The notes under the pieces are model-generated. The model had not been told where the DNA came from. It worked only from the letters and a program-made list of their open reading frames with translations, and made no database searches. The translations under genes and the position numbers were made by a program. This document shows, piece by piece, positions 8,845 through 17,899 of a stretch of DNA of 64,000 bases; position 1 is the stretch's first letter; every line of letters starts with the position of its first letter. This DNA comes from Paeniglutamicibacter terrestris (lineage in GTDB: Bacteria > Actinomycetota > Actinomycetes > Actinomycetales > Micrococcaceae): assembly GCF_012271785.1 (NCBI RefSeq), contig NZ_JAAWVT010000003.1:124001-188000 (forward strand), written 5' to 3'.

Positions 8845-10137
8845 ATGGCACGCATGGGTGAAGGATCCGATCTGCTCAAGTGCTCCTTCTGCGGGAAGAG
8901 CCAAAAGCAGGTTCGCAAATTGATCGCCGGTCATGGGGTCTACATTTGCACCGAGTGCATCGAACTCTGCAACGAGATCATCGAGGAAGAGCTCGCCGAG
9001 GTGGAAGAGGGCGTCGCCTTCGAACTGCCCAAGCCCAAGGAGATCTTCGGTTCGCTGCAGGAATACGTCATCGGGCAAGAGGGCGCCAAGCGTTCCCTGG
9101 CCGTGGCCGTGTATAACCACTACAAGCGCATTCAGGGTGGTGCGGCGGCAAAGTCCGTTTCCACGATCACCGAATCGGACAGCTTCGACGATGTTGAGGT
9201 AGCCAAGTCCAACATTCTGCTCATCGGTCCCACCGGTTGCGGCAAAACCTACCTGGCGCAGACGCTGGCCAGGCGCCTGAACGTTCCCTTCGCCGTGGCC
9301 GACGCTACCTCGCTGACCGAGGCGGGTTATGTGGGCGAGGACGTTGAAAACATTCTGCTGAAGCTTATTCAAGCGGCAGATTACGATGTCAAAAAGGCCG
9401 AACAGGGCATCATCTACATCGACGAGATCGACAAGATCTCGCGTAAGTCCGAGAATCCCTCAATCACCCGTGACGTTTCCGGCGAGGGAGTGCAGCAGGC
9501 ACTGCTCAAAATTCTCGAGGGCACCGTGGCAGCTGTGCCGCCGCAGGGCGGGCGCAAGCACCCGCATCAGGAATTCATCCAGCTAGACACCACCAACGTG
9601 CTGTTCATCGTTGCCGGCGCCTTTGCCGGACTGGAGGAGATCATCTCCTCGAGGGCAGGGCGTAAGGGGATCGGCTTCGGTGCTCCGCTTTCGGCGCTGA
9701 AATCCGAGGTTGCCTCGTATTCCGATGTTCGCCCGGAGGACCTGCTGAAGTTCGGGCTGATCCCCGAGTTCATCGGTCGGCTTCCGGTGATCACCACCGT
9801 GGAAAAGCTTGACCGCGAGGCCTTGATCCGGATCCTGTCCGAGCCCAAGAACGCACTGATTAAGCAGTACCAGAAGATGTTCCGCATGGACGGGGTGGAG
9901 CTGACCTTCGAGCAGGGTGCCCTGGAAGCCATCGCCGATAAGGCCTTGGCCCGTGACACCGGTGCCCGCGGTCTACGCGCCATCCTTGAAGAGACGCTCA
10001 GCGCCACGATGTTCGAGATGCCGAGCCGCGAGGATGTTGCCGAGGTCGTGATCAGCGCCGAGGTGGTGAACAACGGTGCGGAACCAGCCTTAATCTCCGC
10101 ACAGGTTGCCGATAAGCGCGGCAAGAAGTCCGCTTAA
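8845..10137 (+). CDS. clpX: ATP-dependent Clp protease ATP-binding subunit ClpX
   Basis: ClpX is the AAA+ unfoldase that feeds substrates to ClpP1P2. The 430-residue product has the N-terminal zinc-binding domain with Cys13, Cys16, Cys35 and Cys38. The Walker A motif GPTGCGKT is at 128-135 and Walker B is IIYIDEIDK. The loop GYVGEDVEN follows Walker A, and the ClpP-binding loop region contains IGFGAPL. AAGGGG precedes the ATG at 8845. The order tig-clpP1-clpP2-clpX is conserved in actinobacteria. Confidence 0.97.
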   Translation: MARMGEGSDLLKCSFCGKSQKQVRKLIAGHGVYICTECIELCNEIIEEELAEVEEGVAFELPKPKEIFGSLQEYVIGQEGAKRSLAVAVYNHYKRIQGGAAAKSVSTITESDSFDDVEVAKSNILLIGPTGCGKTYLAQTLARRLNVPFAVADATSLTEAGYVGEDVENILLKLIQAADYDVKKAEQGIIYIDEIDKISRKSENPSITRDVSGEGVQQALLKILEGTVAAVPPQGGRKHPHQEFIQLDTTNVLFIVAGAFAGLEEIISSRAGRKGIGFGAPLSALKSEVASYSDVRPEDLLKFGLIPEFIGRLPVITTVEKLDREALIRILSEPKNALIKQYQKMFRMDGVELTFEQGALEAIADKALARDTGARGLRAILEETLSATMFEMPSREDVAEVVISAEVVNNGAEPALISAQVADKRGKKSA

Positions 10138-10147
10138 CCCATTTTTC

Positions 10148-10188
10148 GGCTCAGCAGCATCCGGTGCTGTGCCGGTGACTGCTGAGCC
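10148..10188. terminator. Inverted repeat after clpX
   Basis: GGCTCAGCAG (10148-10157) is inversely repeated at 10179-10188. A T run lies on its left side but not on its right, so on the plus strand it is at most a weak terminator. Confidence 0.5.
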
Positions 10189-10228
10189 ACATCAGCATTC
10201 TCACCTCTTAAATAGAAGGAGCAGTACG

Positions 10229-10873
10229 TTGTCCGAGAAGACTCAAGTAGATTTTTGGTTCGACCCGACCTGCCCATTCGCCTGGGCCACCTCTCGCTGG
10301 GTGCTCGAGGTTAAAAAGGTTCGTGACATCGAGGTCGCCTGGCACGTCATGTCGCTTTCGGTGCTCAATGATGGCCGCGCCGATTTGCCCGAGGAATACC
10401 GCGCACGTGTGGCCAAGGGCTGGGGACCGGTTCGGGTGCTGATCGCAGCCGCGCAGGCCCACGGGGATCAGGTACTGGGTGATTTGTACACCGCCATGGG
10501 TGAATTGCTGCACTACGAAAAGGTCGGCGACTACACCGAGGTCATCACCCGCGCACTGGCCACCGCCGGTCTGGAACCAGAACTGGCTCAGGCAGCAAAC
10601 GTCACGGATTACGATGACGCGCTGCGCGCCAGCCACGAGACCGGCATCTCGAAGGTGGGCCAAGACGTTGGCACTCCCGTGCTTGCACTGAACGGCACGG
10701 CGTTCTTCGGCCCGGTCATCACCCGCGTACCAACCGGTGAAGAAGCCGGAAAGCTCTTTGATGCCGCAGTCACCTTGGCCTCATTCCCGTACTTCTTTGA
10801 GATCAAGCGCAGCCGCACCGAAAGCCCGCAGTTTGATGTTGAATCCAGCCAGAGCGCGGTTGCCAGCAAGTAA
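10229..10873 (+). CDS. DsbA-family thioredoxin-fold protein (mycothiol-dependent nitroreductase-like)
   Basis: The 214-residue protein has [16 protein letters not shown] at its start and the cis-proline region [10 protein letters not shown] near residue 150. Between these lies an inserted helical domain, as in the FrnE/Rv2466c group of DsbA-like oxidoreductases. Rv2466c is a mycothiol-dependent reductase next to rpiB and pepN in mycobacteria, which fits the context here. The active-site motif reads Cys-Pro-Phe-Ala, so there is only one cysteine. That would suit a monothiol mechanism with mycothiol, but this is inference. The TTG start is supported by AGAAGGAG about 7 bases upstream; no ATG or GTG is as well placed. 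Confidence 0.8.
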   Translation: MSEKTQVDFWFDPTCPFAWATSRWVLEVKKVRDIEVAWHVMSLSVLNDGRADLPEEYRARVAKGWGPVRVLIAAAQAHGDQVLGDLYTAMGELLHYEKVGDYTEVITRALATAGLEPELAQAANVTDYDDALRASHETGISKVGQDVGTPVLALNGTAFFGPVITRVPTGEEAGKLFDAAVTLASFPYFFEIKRSRTESPQFDVESSQSAVASK

Positions 10874-10918
10874 GCGCAAAAGCGTGTCAATGGCTTAACC
10901 CGCCAACAAAGATGGTTT

Positions 10919-10958
10919 GGGGCCGGTGTGCAGAACAATATTTGCACCGGCCCCTTGC
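10919..10958 (+). terminator. Terminator after the DsbA-family gene
   Basis: GGGGCCGGTGTGCA (10919-10932) pairs with TGCACCGGCCCC around an AT-rich loop and is followed by TTGCC. The stem is strong and the T tract poor. Confidence 0.7.
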
Positions 10959-11345
10959 CGTACCCGGGACACGGGGCGTATAAAAGTTGTACGCACCACT
11001 ACCGGAATGATGCGGAATAAAAACCGAATTCGCGGTGACGAACTACTGGAATCTCTTTTAGTTCGGCTGCAGCAGCGATGCAGCAAGACCCACGCAAAGA
11101 GGATTTTGTTCGGTTCTCTAGATCAACGCTGGACGAGAACCACCACCGAGTCGAAGCCCCTCCGACATTCATTTGTCAGCCGAAGGGGCTTCCCCTCTGT
11201 CCGGGACACTTTTGGGTTCAGCCCGGGACCGAGCCAGTCAAGAAACGACGAAGGGCGCCGCACCCATCTTCCGCGTGAACAAACACGCAGCAGATCGGTA
11301 CGGCGCCCTTCATGGTGTCCGCGGGGGACACCGGCACGCCAATAA
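10959..11345. other. Gene-free stretch with several inverted repeats
   Basis: I see no convincing gene here; the reading frames present have no family-like composition. It holds four inverted repeats: CGAACTA/TAGTTCG (11039-11065), GAAGCCCCT/AGGGGCTTC (11153-11192), GAAGGGCGCCG/CGGCGCCCTTC (11250-11311) and GTGTCC/GGACAC (near 11316-11332). The third reads, on the minus strand, into a T-rich stretch and is likely the valS terminator. Confidence 0.5.
11240..11311 (-). terminator. Probable valS terminator
   Basis: On the minus strand, downstream of the valS stop, the 11-bp arms 11301-11311 and 11250-11260 pair around a 40-base loop that has its own small stem. TCGTCGTTTCTT follows. Confidence 0.6.
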
Positions 11346-13973
11346 TTAGGCTTGGACGGCGTCTTCTGCCGGAGCCAGCACAACGTCGCTAACGCTCAGA
11401 TCGCCATCGGCGGCGACCAGAGTCATGTCGCTGGCATTACCGGCGGCCAACAAGTCGCCCAGACCAGCGCGCAATAGCTCCAGCGTCGACTCCGGTGCGG
11501 AAATCACCCCGGAGAGAACAGCGGTGCGCTGCTTAACCTTCGCCTCGGACTTGGACTTGCGGATACCGGAGAGTGCCTCGCCGACGACGGGCAACACCGC
11601 GGTATTGGCACCCTCGATGGCATCGGCCAGGTGAGCGGAACCGGGCCATTCGGCGCGGTGAACCGAACCCGCACGCCACCAGCCCCAGACCTCTTCGGTG
11701 GCGAAGGGCAGGAACGGGGCGAAGAGACGCAGCACCGAATCCAGGGTCGTGGCCAAGGTGGCCAGCACGCTGGCCTGTTCCTGATCACCACGGGCACCGT
11801 AGGCACGATCCTTGATCAGTTCCACGTAGTCATCGGTGAACGACCAGAAGAACGACTCGGTGATATCCAGCGCGCGGGCGTAGTCGTAGGCATCAAAGGC
11901 GCGGGTAGCGTCATCGATGACCTGCGACAGGCGAGCGAGCAGGGACTTGTCCAGGCCATTGGTGATGATCGAGGCATCCCCGGAAATGACGTTGGCTTCG
12001 GTAGCACCGAGGTTCAACACAAACTTCGAAGCGTTGAGGATCTTGATCGCCAGGCGGCGACCGATCTTCATCTGGTTGATCTCGTACGCGGTGTCGGCGC
12101 CCAGCTTGGCGCTGGCAGCCCAATAACGCACGGCATCGGAACCATAGTCGTTCAGCACGTCGGTGGGGACCACCACGTTGCCCTTGGACTTGGACATCTT
12201 CTTACGATCCGGATCCAGGATCCAACCGGAAATCGCCGCGTGCTTCCACGGGGCCACATCGTGCAGCGCGTCGGCGCGCACGGCCGTCGAGAAGAGCCAG
12301 GTGCGGATGATGTCGTGCCCCTGCGGGCGCAGGTCAAACGGGAAGACCTTGGAGAAGAAATCTTCGTCCCGGTTCCAACGACCAACAATCTGCGGGGTCA
12401 ACGAGCTGGTGGCCCAGGTATCAAGCACATCGGCATCCCCGGCGAAGCCGCCGGCAACATTGCGCTGTGCTTCGCTGAAGCCCGGTGCGGTATCCGCGGC
12501 CGGGTCAACCGGCAGCATCTCATCGGTGGGCAGGATCGGGTGCTCGTAGTCGGGCTCACCGGAGGCATCCAGTGGGTACCAGACAGGCACCGGCACGCCG
12601 AAGAAGCGCTGGCGGGAAACCAACCAGTCACCGTTGAGGCCGGAGATCCAGTTTTCATAGCGTGAGCGCATGAACGCCGGGTGGAACTCGATCTGTTCGC
12701 CACGTTTGATCAAGCGGGCGCGGCGTTCCTCGTCGCGTCCACCATTGCGGATGTACCACTGACGTGAGGAAACAATTTCCAAGGGCTTGTCGCCCTTTTC
12801 GAAGAAGTTCACCGGGTGGGAGATCTTCTTCGGCTCGCCATCGAGCAGGTTGGCGGCGATCAGGAGATCAACAACGCCCTCCTTGGCGGAGAACACGGTC
12901 TTACCGGCGATGGCTGCGTAGGCTTCGGCGCCGGCTTCGGTGGTGATCCACTCCGGCTTCTCGGCGATCACGCGGCCGTCGCGGCCGATGATGGCGCGGG
13001 TCGGCAGCTGCAGTTCACGCCACCAGGTCACGTCGGTCAAATCGCCGAAGGTACACACCATCGCGATGCCCGAGCCCTTGTCGGCCTTGGCCAACGGGTG
13101 CGGGTAAACGGTGACGGGTACATCAAAGAGCGGGGAGGTGACGGTCTTGCCGAAGAGCGGCTTGTAACGCTCATCGTCGGGGTTTGCTACCAGAGCTGCG
13201 CAGGCGGCCAGCAGTTCGGGACGGGTGGTCTCGATGAAGATTTGCGTGCCATCTTCGGCGGTGAACGGGTAACGGTAGTACGCGCCGGGCATCTCGCGGT
13301 CTTCGAGTTCGGCCTGGGCCACGGCGGTGCGGAAGGTGACATCCCACAAGGTGGGCGCCTCGGACATGTAAGCGTCGCCGGCGGCCAGGTTAGCCAGGAA
13401 GCCACGCTGCGAAACCGCGCGCGAGACATCGTCGATGGTGCGGTAGGTCAAATCCCAGTCAACGGACAGGCCCAGGGTGGAGAAGAGGTGCTCAAAGACC
13501 TTCTCGTCCTCCACTGCCAGCTCTTCACACAGCTCGATGAAGTTCTTGCGGCTCACGACATCCCAGTCGCGCTGGTTCTTCGCCGGGGTGGCCGGCGGGC
13601 GGTAACCCTCAACGTAGGAGTAGGTCGGGTCGCAACGCACACCGTAGAAGTTCTGCACGCGACGCTCGGTGGGCAGACCATTGTCGTCCCAGCCCATCGG
13701 GTAGAACACGTTCTTACCGTTCATCCGCTGGTAGCGGGCCAGCACATCGGTCTGCGTGTAGGAGAACATGTGTCCCACGTGCAAGGATCCCGACGCCGTC
13801 GGTGGGGGAGTATCGATCGAGTAGACCTGCTCGCGCGTGGTCTCGGTGTTGAATTTGTAGGTGCCTTGTTCGCGCCAGCGGGCGCCGAGGCGTTCCTCGA
13901 GGCCCTCAAGTACGGGCTTGTCGGGAACGGAAACGATGACGGGCGTGTCTGTGCCCAAGGTGTCTTCTGCCAT
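11346..13973 (-). CDS. valS: Valyl-tRNA synthetase
   Basis: This class I enzyme charges tRNA-Val and edits mischarged threonine. The 875-residue product has the HIGH-type motif HVGH (SGSLHVGHMFSYTQTD), the KMSKS loop (KKMSKSKGNV), the CP1 editing domain between them, and the anticodon-binding domain after it. The start MAEDTLGTDTP at 13973 is preceded by GGGAGA about 10 bases away. Further upstream in-frame ATGs (13982 and beyond) fall in a Pro/Gly/Arg-rich region that does not look coding. A perfect 9-bp hairpin (13994-14033) sits in its leader. No T-box was found for this gene, in contrast to ileS. Confidence 0.96.
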   Translation of the reverse strand: MAEDTLGTDTPVIVSVPDKPVLEGLEERLGARWREQGTYKFNTETTREQVYSIDTPPPTASGSLHVGHMFSYTQTDVLARYQRMNGKNVFYPMGWDDNGLPTERRVQNFYGVRCDPTYSYVEGYRPPATPAKNQRDWDVVSRKNFIELCEELAVEDEKVFEHLFSTLGLSVDWDLTYRTIDDVSRAVSQRGFLANLAAGDAYMSEAPTLWDVTFRTAVAQAELEDREMPGAYYRYPFTAEDGTQIFIETTRPELLAACAALVANPDDERYKPLFGKTVTSPLFDVPVTVYPHPLAKADKGSGIAMVCTFGDLTDVTWWRELQLPTRAIIGRDGRVIAEKPEWITTEAGAEAYAAIAGKTVFSAKEGVVDLLIAANLLDGEPKKISHPVNFFEKGDKPLEIVSSRQWYIRNGGRDEERRARLIKRGEQIEFHPAFMRSRYENWISGLNGDWLVSRQRFFGVPVPVWYPLDASGEPDYEHPILPTDEMLPVDPAADTAPGFSEAQRNVAGGFAGDADVLDTWATSSLTPQIVGRWNRDEDFFSKVFPFDLRPQGHDIIRTWLFSTAVRADALHDVAPWKHAAISGWILDPDRKKMSKSKGNVVVPTDVLNDYGSDAVRYWAASAKLGADTAYEINQMKIGRRLAIKILNASKFVLNLGATEANVISGDASIITNGLDKSLLARLSQVIDDATRAFDAYDYARALDITESFFWSFTDDYVELIKDRAYGARGDQEQASVLATLATTLDSVLRLFAPFLPFATEEVWGWWRAGSVHRAEWPGSAHLADAIEGANTAVLPVVGEALSGIRKSKSEAKVKQRTAVLSGVISAPESTLELLRAGLGDLLAAGNASDMTLVAADGDLSVSDVVLAPAEDAVQA

Positions 13974-13993
13974 GTTCCCCATTCTCCCATGAG

Positions 13994-14033
13994 GGCGGGC
14001 ATTCCCCCCAGTTGACCCGGGTTGATGCCCGCC
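13994..14033 (-). promoter_or_regulatory. Hairpin in the valS leader
   Basis: GGCGGGCAT (13994-14002) is perfectly repeated in inverse at 14025-14033. It lies between the alpha-glucosidase stop and the valS ribosome-binding site. It could end the upstream transcript or affect valS translation; no T run is present. Confidence 0.45.
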
Positions 14034-14060
14034 ACAACGTCGGCGTCGGTTCACAAAGGA

Positions 14061-15749
14061 CTAGGGGGCGATCCAGATCGTTGTTTCCCCCGCAAGCTGC
14101 CCCGGGCCCGGTTTAGTGGCACCGCTGCTGACCACGATCTTGCTTTCATCCACGGAAGGGGGCAGATCAACAGGCGCAGCGCCAAAATTGGTGAGCACCG
14201 CCCAGCCGTTGGGTCGTTCGTAATGTGCCAGCGTGGCCTCGGGAGCCGAAATCCAAGACAGCTCCTCGTGAGTCTGCAACCGTCGGCGCCAGGTGAGGGC
14301 ACTGCGGTAAAGCTCCAGCGTGGAGCCGGGCACCGCCTCCTGGGCATCAACCGCATGCTCGGCGAACCATGCTGGCTGCGGCAACCAGGGTGCGGCACCA
14401 AAACCAAAGTTCGTTTCCCTTGCCTTCCACGGCAGCGGCACCCGGGTGCCATCACGGCCCTTGACGGTGTTTCCGGTGCGGAACCACGTGGGATCCTGCA
14501 GGGCATCTGCCGGCAGATCTGCCACCTCAAAGAGTCCAAGCTCCTCACCCTGGTAGAGGTACGCCGAACCGGGCAGACCCAACATGAATAGCGTTGCTGC
14601 CCGTGCCCGGCGCAATCCGCGCACCGGATCGCTGGCCGGTTCACTGCCGCCGGAAAGCAGCCAGGCTTCCAGTGCCGGGGCATCGGTGCCATCGGGAAGT
14701 GAATAACGCGAGGCGTGGCGGATGACGTCGTGGTTGGAAAAGACCCAGGTGGAAGACGCCCCGGAAGCCTGAGCTTCGGCCAGACAGCGAGCCACGATGC
14801 TGCGGAATTCGGTGGCGGCGAAGGGGGCCTGGAGTAGGTCGAAGTTGAAGGCCTGACCCAGACCGGTGGGCTGGGCGTAACGCAGCCGGCGGTGGGTGAA
14901 GGGCACCCAGGCCTCGGCGACGGCAATGCGGGGCGGGTCATATTCGTTGAGCACCGAGCGCCAGCCGGCGTAGATTTCATGCACCTCGTCGCGGTCAAAG
15001 AGCACATCGGTGCCGTCATCAACCAGGATCTCCAACGAAGGCTTGGAACGCAGCGGCAGTTTCATGTCCTTCACGAGGGCATGGGCCACATCAACGCGGA
15101 ATCCATCCACACCACGATCGGCCCAGAAGCGCAGCGTGGTGTGGAAGTCCTCGCGGACCTCTGGGTTCTCCCAGTTCAGATCCGGTTGTTCGGAGGCGAA
15201 GAGGTGCAGGTACCACTGCCCCGGCGCCCCGGCATTTTCCCCGGTGGTTTCATTAATGCGGGTCCAAGCCGGTCCGCCAAAGTGTGATGGCCAGTCCGAT
15301 GGTGGAAGCTCACCGTTTTCGCCCAGCCCGTCGTGGAAGTGATAGCGGGCCCGTTCGGGGGAGCCCGGGGCGGCGGCCCGTGCGGCGGTGAACCAGTCAT
15401 GACGGTTGGAGGAGTGGTTGGGCACCACATCGGCGATGACCCTGATGTTTGCCGCATGAGCCGCTGCAACCATGGCATCAAAGTCAGCCAGGGTTCCCAG
15501 CCGTGGGTCAACGTTGCGGTAGTCATCCACGTCGTAACCGCCATCGGCCAACGCCGAGGGGTAAAACGGGGAGAGCCAGATCGCGTCGATGCCCAGCTCC
15601 TGGAGATAACCCATGCGCGATGTCACGCCCGGCAAATCGCCCAGTCCGTCGCCCGTGGCATCGGCAAAGCTGCGTGGGTAGATCTGGTAGACGGCCGCTT
15701 GGCGCCACCAATTGGCATCGGGTGCGGCGTTTGAAACGTGCTCATTCAT
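14061..15749 (-). CDS. Alpha-glucosidase, GH13 family
   Basis: The 562-residue enzyme starts VYQIYPRSFADATGDGLGDL, typical of oligo-1,6-glucosidase/alpha-glucosidase (GH13 subfamily 23/30 type). It has the catalytic triad: nucleophile Asp220 (GFRVDVAHAL), acid/base Glu279 (IAVAEAWV) and Asp341 (FSNHDV). There is no signal peptide, so it should hydrolyse imported maltose, sucrose or similar alpha-glucosides in the cytoplasm. Its ATG overlaps by one base (TAATG) the stop of a permease relic, so it was once the last gene of an import-and-hydrolysis operon. A promoter-operator at 16015-16058 probably still drives it. Exact substrate cannot be read. Confidence 0.9.
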   Translation of the reverse strand: MNEHVSNAAPDANWWRQAAVYQIYPRSFADATGDGLGDLPGVTSRMGYLQELGIDAIWLSPFYPSALADGGYDVDDYRNVDPRLGTLADFDAMVAAAHAANIRVIADVVPNHSSNRHDWFTAARAAAPGSPERARYHFHDGLGENGELPPSDWPSHFGGPAWTRINETTGENAGAPGQWYLHLFASEQPDLNWENPEVREDFHTTLRFWADRGVDGFRVDVAHALVKDMKLPLRSKPSLEILVDDGTDVLFDRDEVHEIYAGWRSVLNEYDPPRIAVAEAWVPFTHRRLRYAQPTGLGQAFNFDLLQAPFAATEFRSIVARCLAEAQASGASSTWVFSNHDVIRHASRYSLPDGTDAPALEAWLLSGGSEPASDPVRGLRRARAATLFMLGLPGSAYLYQGEELGLFEVADLPADALQDPTWFRTGNTVKGRDGTRVPLPWKARETNFGFGAAPWLPQPAWFAEHAVDAQEAVPGSTLELYRSALTWRRRLQTHEELSWISAPEATLAHYERPNGWAVLTNFGAAPVDLPPSVDESKIVVSSGATKPGPGQLAGETTIWIAP

Positions 15750-15850
15750 TATGTGACGGATCCTCTCATGACACCGGAAGTAACCCAGCGTTGGGCGAAT
15801 AGATAGACCAGCAGCGGTGGGGCCATCGCCGTGAGAAAGGAGGCGAAGGC
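15749..15850 (-). pseudogene. 3' remnant of a carbohydrate ABC transporter permease
   Basis: Read on the minus strand, the last 33 codons give AMAPPLLVYLFAQRWVTSGV and end MRGSVT-stop. This is the characteristic C-terminus of MalG-type sugar permeases. Upstream of the AFASF codons the frame turns into Arg/Pro/Ser-rich sequence with no transmembrane character, and no start or EAA loop exists. The stop overlaps the alpha-glucosidase ATG, as in intact sugar operons. The rest of the permease, its partner permease and the binding protein are missing; a deletion is the simplest explanation. Confidence 0.8.
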
Positions 15851-16014
15851 GGTAGGCCGTGACCGGGAAGCCTGATCTCCCCGCGCTGGCGGGAGTCTGC
15901 TGCCACCTAGAACGGTCCCGTAGGACGACGCCCAAGCGGGCAGCTTCCTCGGTCCCTCTTAGGACGCGCTACGGACAGTGCGGCACCAGGAGGGGCAGTC
16001 AGGGTCATTCATTA
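15851..16014. other. Leader/scar region of the alpha-glucosidase transcript
   Basis: I see no gene here. GC-rich sequence with a small CCCGC/GCGGG hairpin (near 15877-15889) lies between the permease relic and the promoter. It is where the deletion junction should be. No B12 box or other riboswitch core was recognised. Confidence 0.4.
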
Positions 16015-16044
16015 TTTTTACGTCAAAACTAATCCATGTGTCAA
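16015..16044 (-). promoter_or_regulatory. Promoter driving the alpha-glucosidase
   Basis: On the minus strand a perfect TTGACA -35 (16039-16044) is followed after 18 bases by TAAAAA (16015-16020). The -35 overlaps the palindromic operator, which fits repression by the divergent ROK protein. Confidence 0.65.
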
Positions 16045-16058
16045 GCGCCACATGGATT
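16031..16058. promoter_or_regulatory. Palindromic operator, probable ROK-regulator site
   Basis: AATCCATGTG (16031-16040) is perfectly repeated in inverse at 16049-16058 with an 8-base spacer. The minus-strand TTGACA begins inside it. The site lies between the ROK gene and the alpha-glucosidase, so sugar-controlled repression of the latter is inferred. Confidence 0.65.
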
Positions 16059-16146
16059 GATGAATTGCTGCCATTTTGTCTCCGTTCAGGCGAGGTTATG
16101 GCGGCGTGGTTCGATGTTAATGCTCGGTGTGAAATAAACTAACCGC

Positions 16147-17349
16147 ATGTCAACACCATCCATGGCGAGCAGCGACCCGATCACTACCCGCAGCCAGCCC
16201 AAGCTCCACGGCCGGGTAGCCGGCGCGGGGCTAGCACTGAGCGAACCGGAACTAGAGGTGGCCCGGGCGATTCTGATCCACGGTCCATGCTCCCGTGGGG
16301 CCCTTTCCCAGCGGCTAAAGCTCAGTGCCGCCAGCTTGACCCGGCTGAGTAAGCCGTTGCTGGACGCCGGAATCGTGGGAGAAAGCGACCTGGTCCTCGA
16401 CGGTAGTGTGGGGCGCCCTGTCCGTTTGCTCGATATCAGCCAAGAGACCAGCTTCTTTGTCGGCATCAAAATCACCGGAACGATGGCGCAAGGGGTACTG
16501 ACCGACCTGCGCGCTCACACCCTGGCCAGCGCCGAACATGAGCTGGGGACACACGAGGTGGCAGAGGTCATGGATGCGCTGGTACGGCTTATCAACGACC
16601 TGCATCAGCAGAGTGGCCGGGAAATAGCCGGGGTAGGCATCTGCATCGGTGGCCAGATCTCCGAGGGAACACTCATCGCCCGCGCTCCGTTCCTGGGCTG
16701 GCGCGATGTCCCGTTGGGTGAACTACTTCACCAGCGCACGGGGTTACCGGTGCTGGTCGAAAACGACGTGACAGCACTGGTTGCCGCAGAACAATGGTTT
16801 GGTGTGGGACGCGAAGTCGCAGATTTTGCTGTGGTGACCATTGGAGCCGGTGTCGGGTACGGATTGGCCATTCACCGTCAGGTGGTGCGCGGCCGCGACA
16901 CGGGGCTCGGTCTGGGCGGACATTTCCCCCTTGATCCCAACGGGCCGGTGTGTCGTGAGGGGCATCGCGGATGTTCCACCGCCATGCTCACGATCCCCAG
17001 CATCTGTGCGCAGATCTCCACCGCACTGCTGCGTGAGATCGACTATGCCCAGGCCCTCGAGCTGGCCGAGCAGGGCAACAAGGTGGCCAGCTCGGTGCTG
17101 CAGGCAGCGGCGGTGGCGCTCGGACGGTTCCTTGCCGCCGCCGCAAATCTGACAATGGTTAATGTGGTGGTCCTGGGTGGGGAAGGCGTCGAACTTTTCA
17201 CCAGGTTCGAGGCCATGGTGCGCGCGGCACTGGCCGCCGACCGTGATCCCGAGGCCCAAGACGTCCGGATTGCCGTCCTGGGTGTCGAGTTCGATTTATG
17301 GGCACGAGGTGCAGCGGCCGTGGCCATTCAAAAGTACGCCTTCATCTAG
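16147..17349 (+). CDS. ROK-family transcriptional regulator
   Basis: The 400-residue protein has an N-terminal winged helix (near residues 35-90, with SRGALSQRLKLSAASLTRL) and the RPVRLLDI linker. The ROK sugar-binding/kinase-like fold includes VGICIGG, the ENDVTALVAAEQWFG block and the zinc-type motif CREGHRGC. ROK repressors sense sugars or sugar phosphates. Divergent orientation to the alpha-glucosidase and the palindrome between them point to control of that locus. The ATG at 16147 has TAAACT exactly 6 bases before it and no Shine-Dalgarno sequence, so the mRNA is probably leaderless. Confidence 0.88.
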   Translation: MSTPSMASSDPITTRSQPKLHGRVAGAGLALSEPELEVARAILIHGPCSRGALSQRLKLSAASLTRLSKPLLDAGIVGESDLVLDGSVGRPVRLLDISQETSFFVGIKITGTMAQGVLTDLRAHTLASAEHELGTHEVAEVMDALVRLINDLHQQSGREIAGVGICIGGQISEGTLIARAPFLGWRDVPLGELLHQRTGLPVLVENDVTALVAAEQWFGVGREVADFAVVTIGAGVGYGLAIHRQVVRGRDTGLGLGGHFPLDPNGPVCREGHRGCSTAMLTIPSICAQISTALLREIDYAQALELAEQGNKVASSVLQAAAVALGRFLAAAANLTMVNVVVLGGEGVELFTRFEAMVRAALAADRDPEAQDVRIAVLGVEFDLWARGAAAVAIQKYAFI

Positions 17350-17436
17350 CACCGCCACCTCGGCCGAGGCAGCGCCCACGATGCTGGATCGGACGTGATG
17401 CTGGAACATTGCTCCACCGCGACCTATGGTTCAGCC

Positions 17437-17835
17437 ATGGGTACCTTTCGCTTGCTACGCGCATATGAACCGGCCGATGGGGGTTATCGGATCCTGATTG
17501 ACCGACTCTGGCCACGGGGACTGAGCAAGGAGCGTGCGGCGCTGGATGATTGGGCCAAGGACGTGGCCCCATCGACCGAGTTGCGTGTGGCCTTCAGCCA
17601 TCAGACCGAGCACTTTAGCGAGTTCACCGATCACTACCGCCACGAACTCGAACTCGGATCCGCCGCGGCCGGGGCCAGCAGATTGCTGGAAATTGCCGAG
17701 CAGCAGCCGGATGTGGTGCTGCTCTACGCGGCCCGCGACATCGTGCACAACCACGGCCTAGTGCTGCTCGACTTCCTTCGTCAGGCCCAAGCGGAGGTGG
17801 CTGGCACGATGGGAAACCCCGGTACGGCAGACTAA
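17437..17835 (+). CDS. DUF488 family protein (YeaO-like)
   Basis: The 132-residue product contains the family core RILIDRLWPRGLSKERAALD followed by KDVAPSTELR, and VVLLYAARD near the C-terminus. DUF488 proteins are widespread small cytoplasmic proteins of unknown function. The ATG at 17437 is chosen over an earlier ATG at 17395 because TATGGT lies 6 bases before it, matching the leaderless pattern, and because family homology starts at RLLRAYEP. It is a single gene between the ROK regulator and an SDR gene. Confidence 0.8.
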   Translation: MGTFRLLRAYEPADGGYRILIDRLWPRGLSKERAALDDWAKDVAPSTELRVAFSHQTEHFSEFTDHYRHELELGSAAAGASRLLEIAEQQPDVVLLYAARDIVHNHGLVLLDFLRQAQAEVAGTMGNPGTAD

Positions 17836-17899
17836 GGCACAGCGCCACGAATCGACATTGTGCTTGGGCATCAACCATCGGGCTGGATAGTCTTTGTAC

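Noticed and set aside
10917-11345. 142-codon frame in the gap before valS
   Set aside because: Arg/Thr-rich composition, no start signal, and it spans several inverted repeats including two terminators.
12816-14015. 399-codon open frame on the plus strand opposite valS
   Set aside because: It is the mirror of valS in a GC-rich genome, has no recognisable domain, and valS is certain.
14061-15935. Longer alpha-glucosidase reading frame starting near 15935
   Set aside because: The extra 62 codons overlap the permease relic in another frame and have no GH13 likeness; the TAATG-coupled ATG at 15749 fits the family start.
15851-16000. Possible cobalamin riboswitch (GGGAAG and GCCAC words)
   Set aside because: The words are in the wrong order and the B12 box is absent on both strands.
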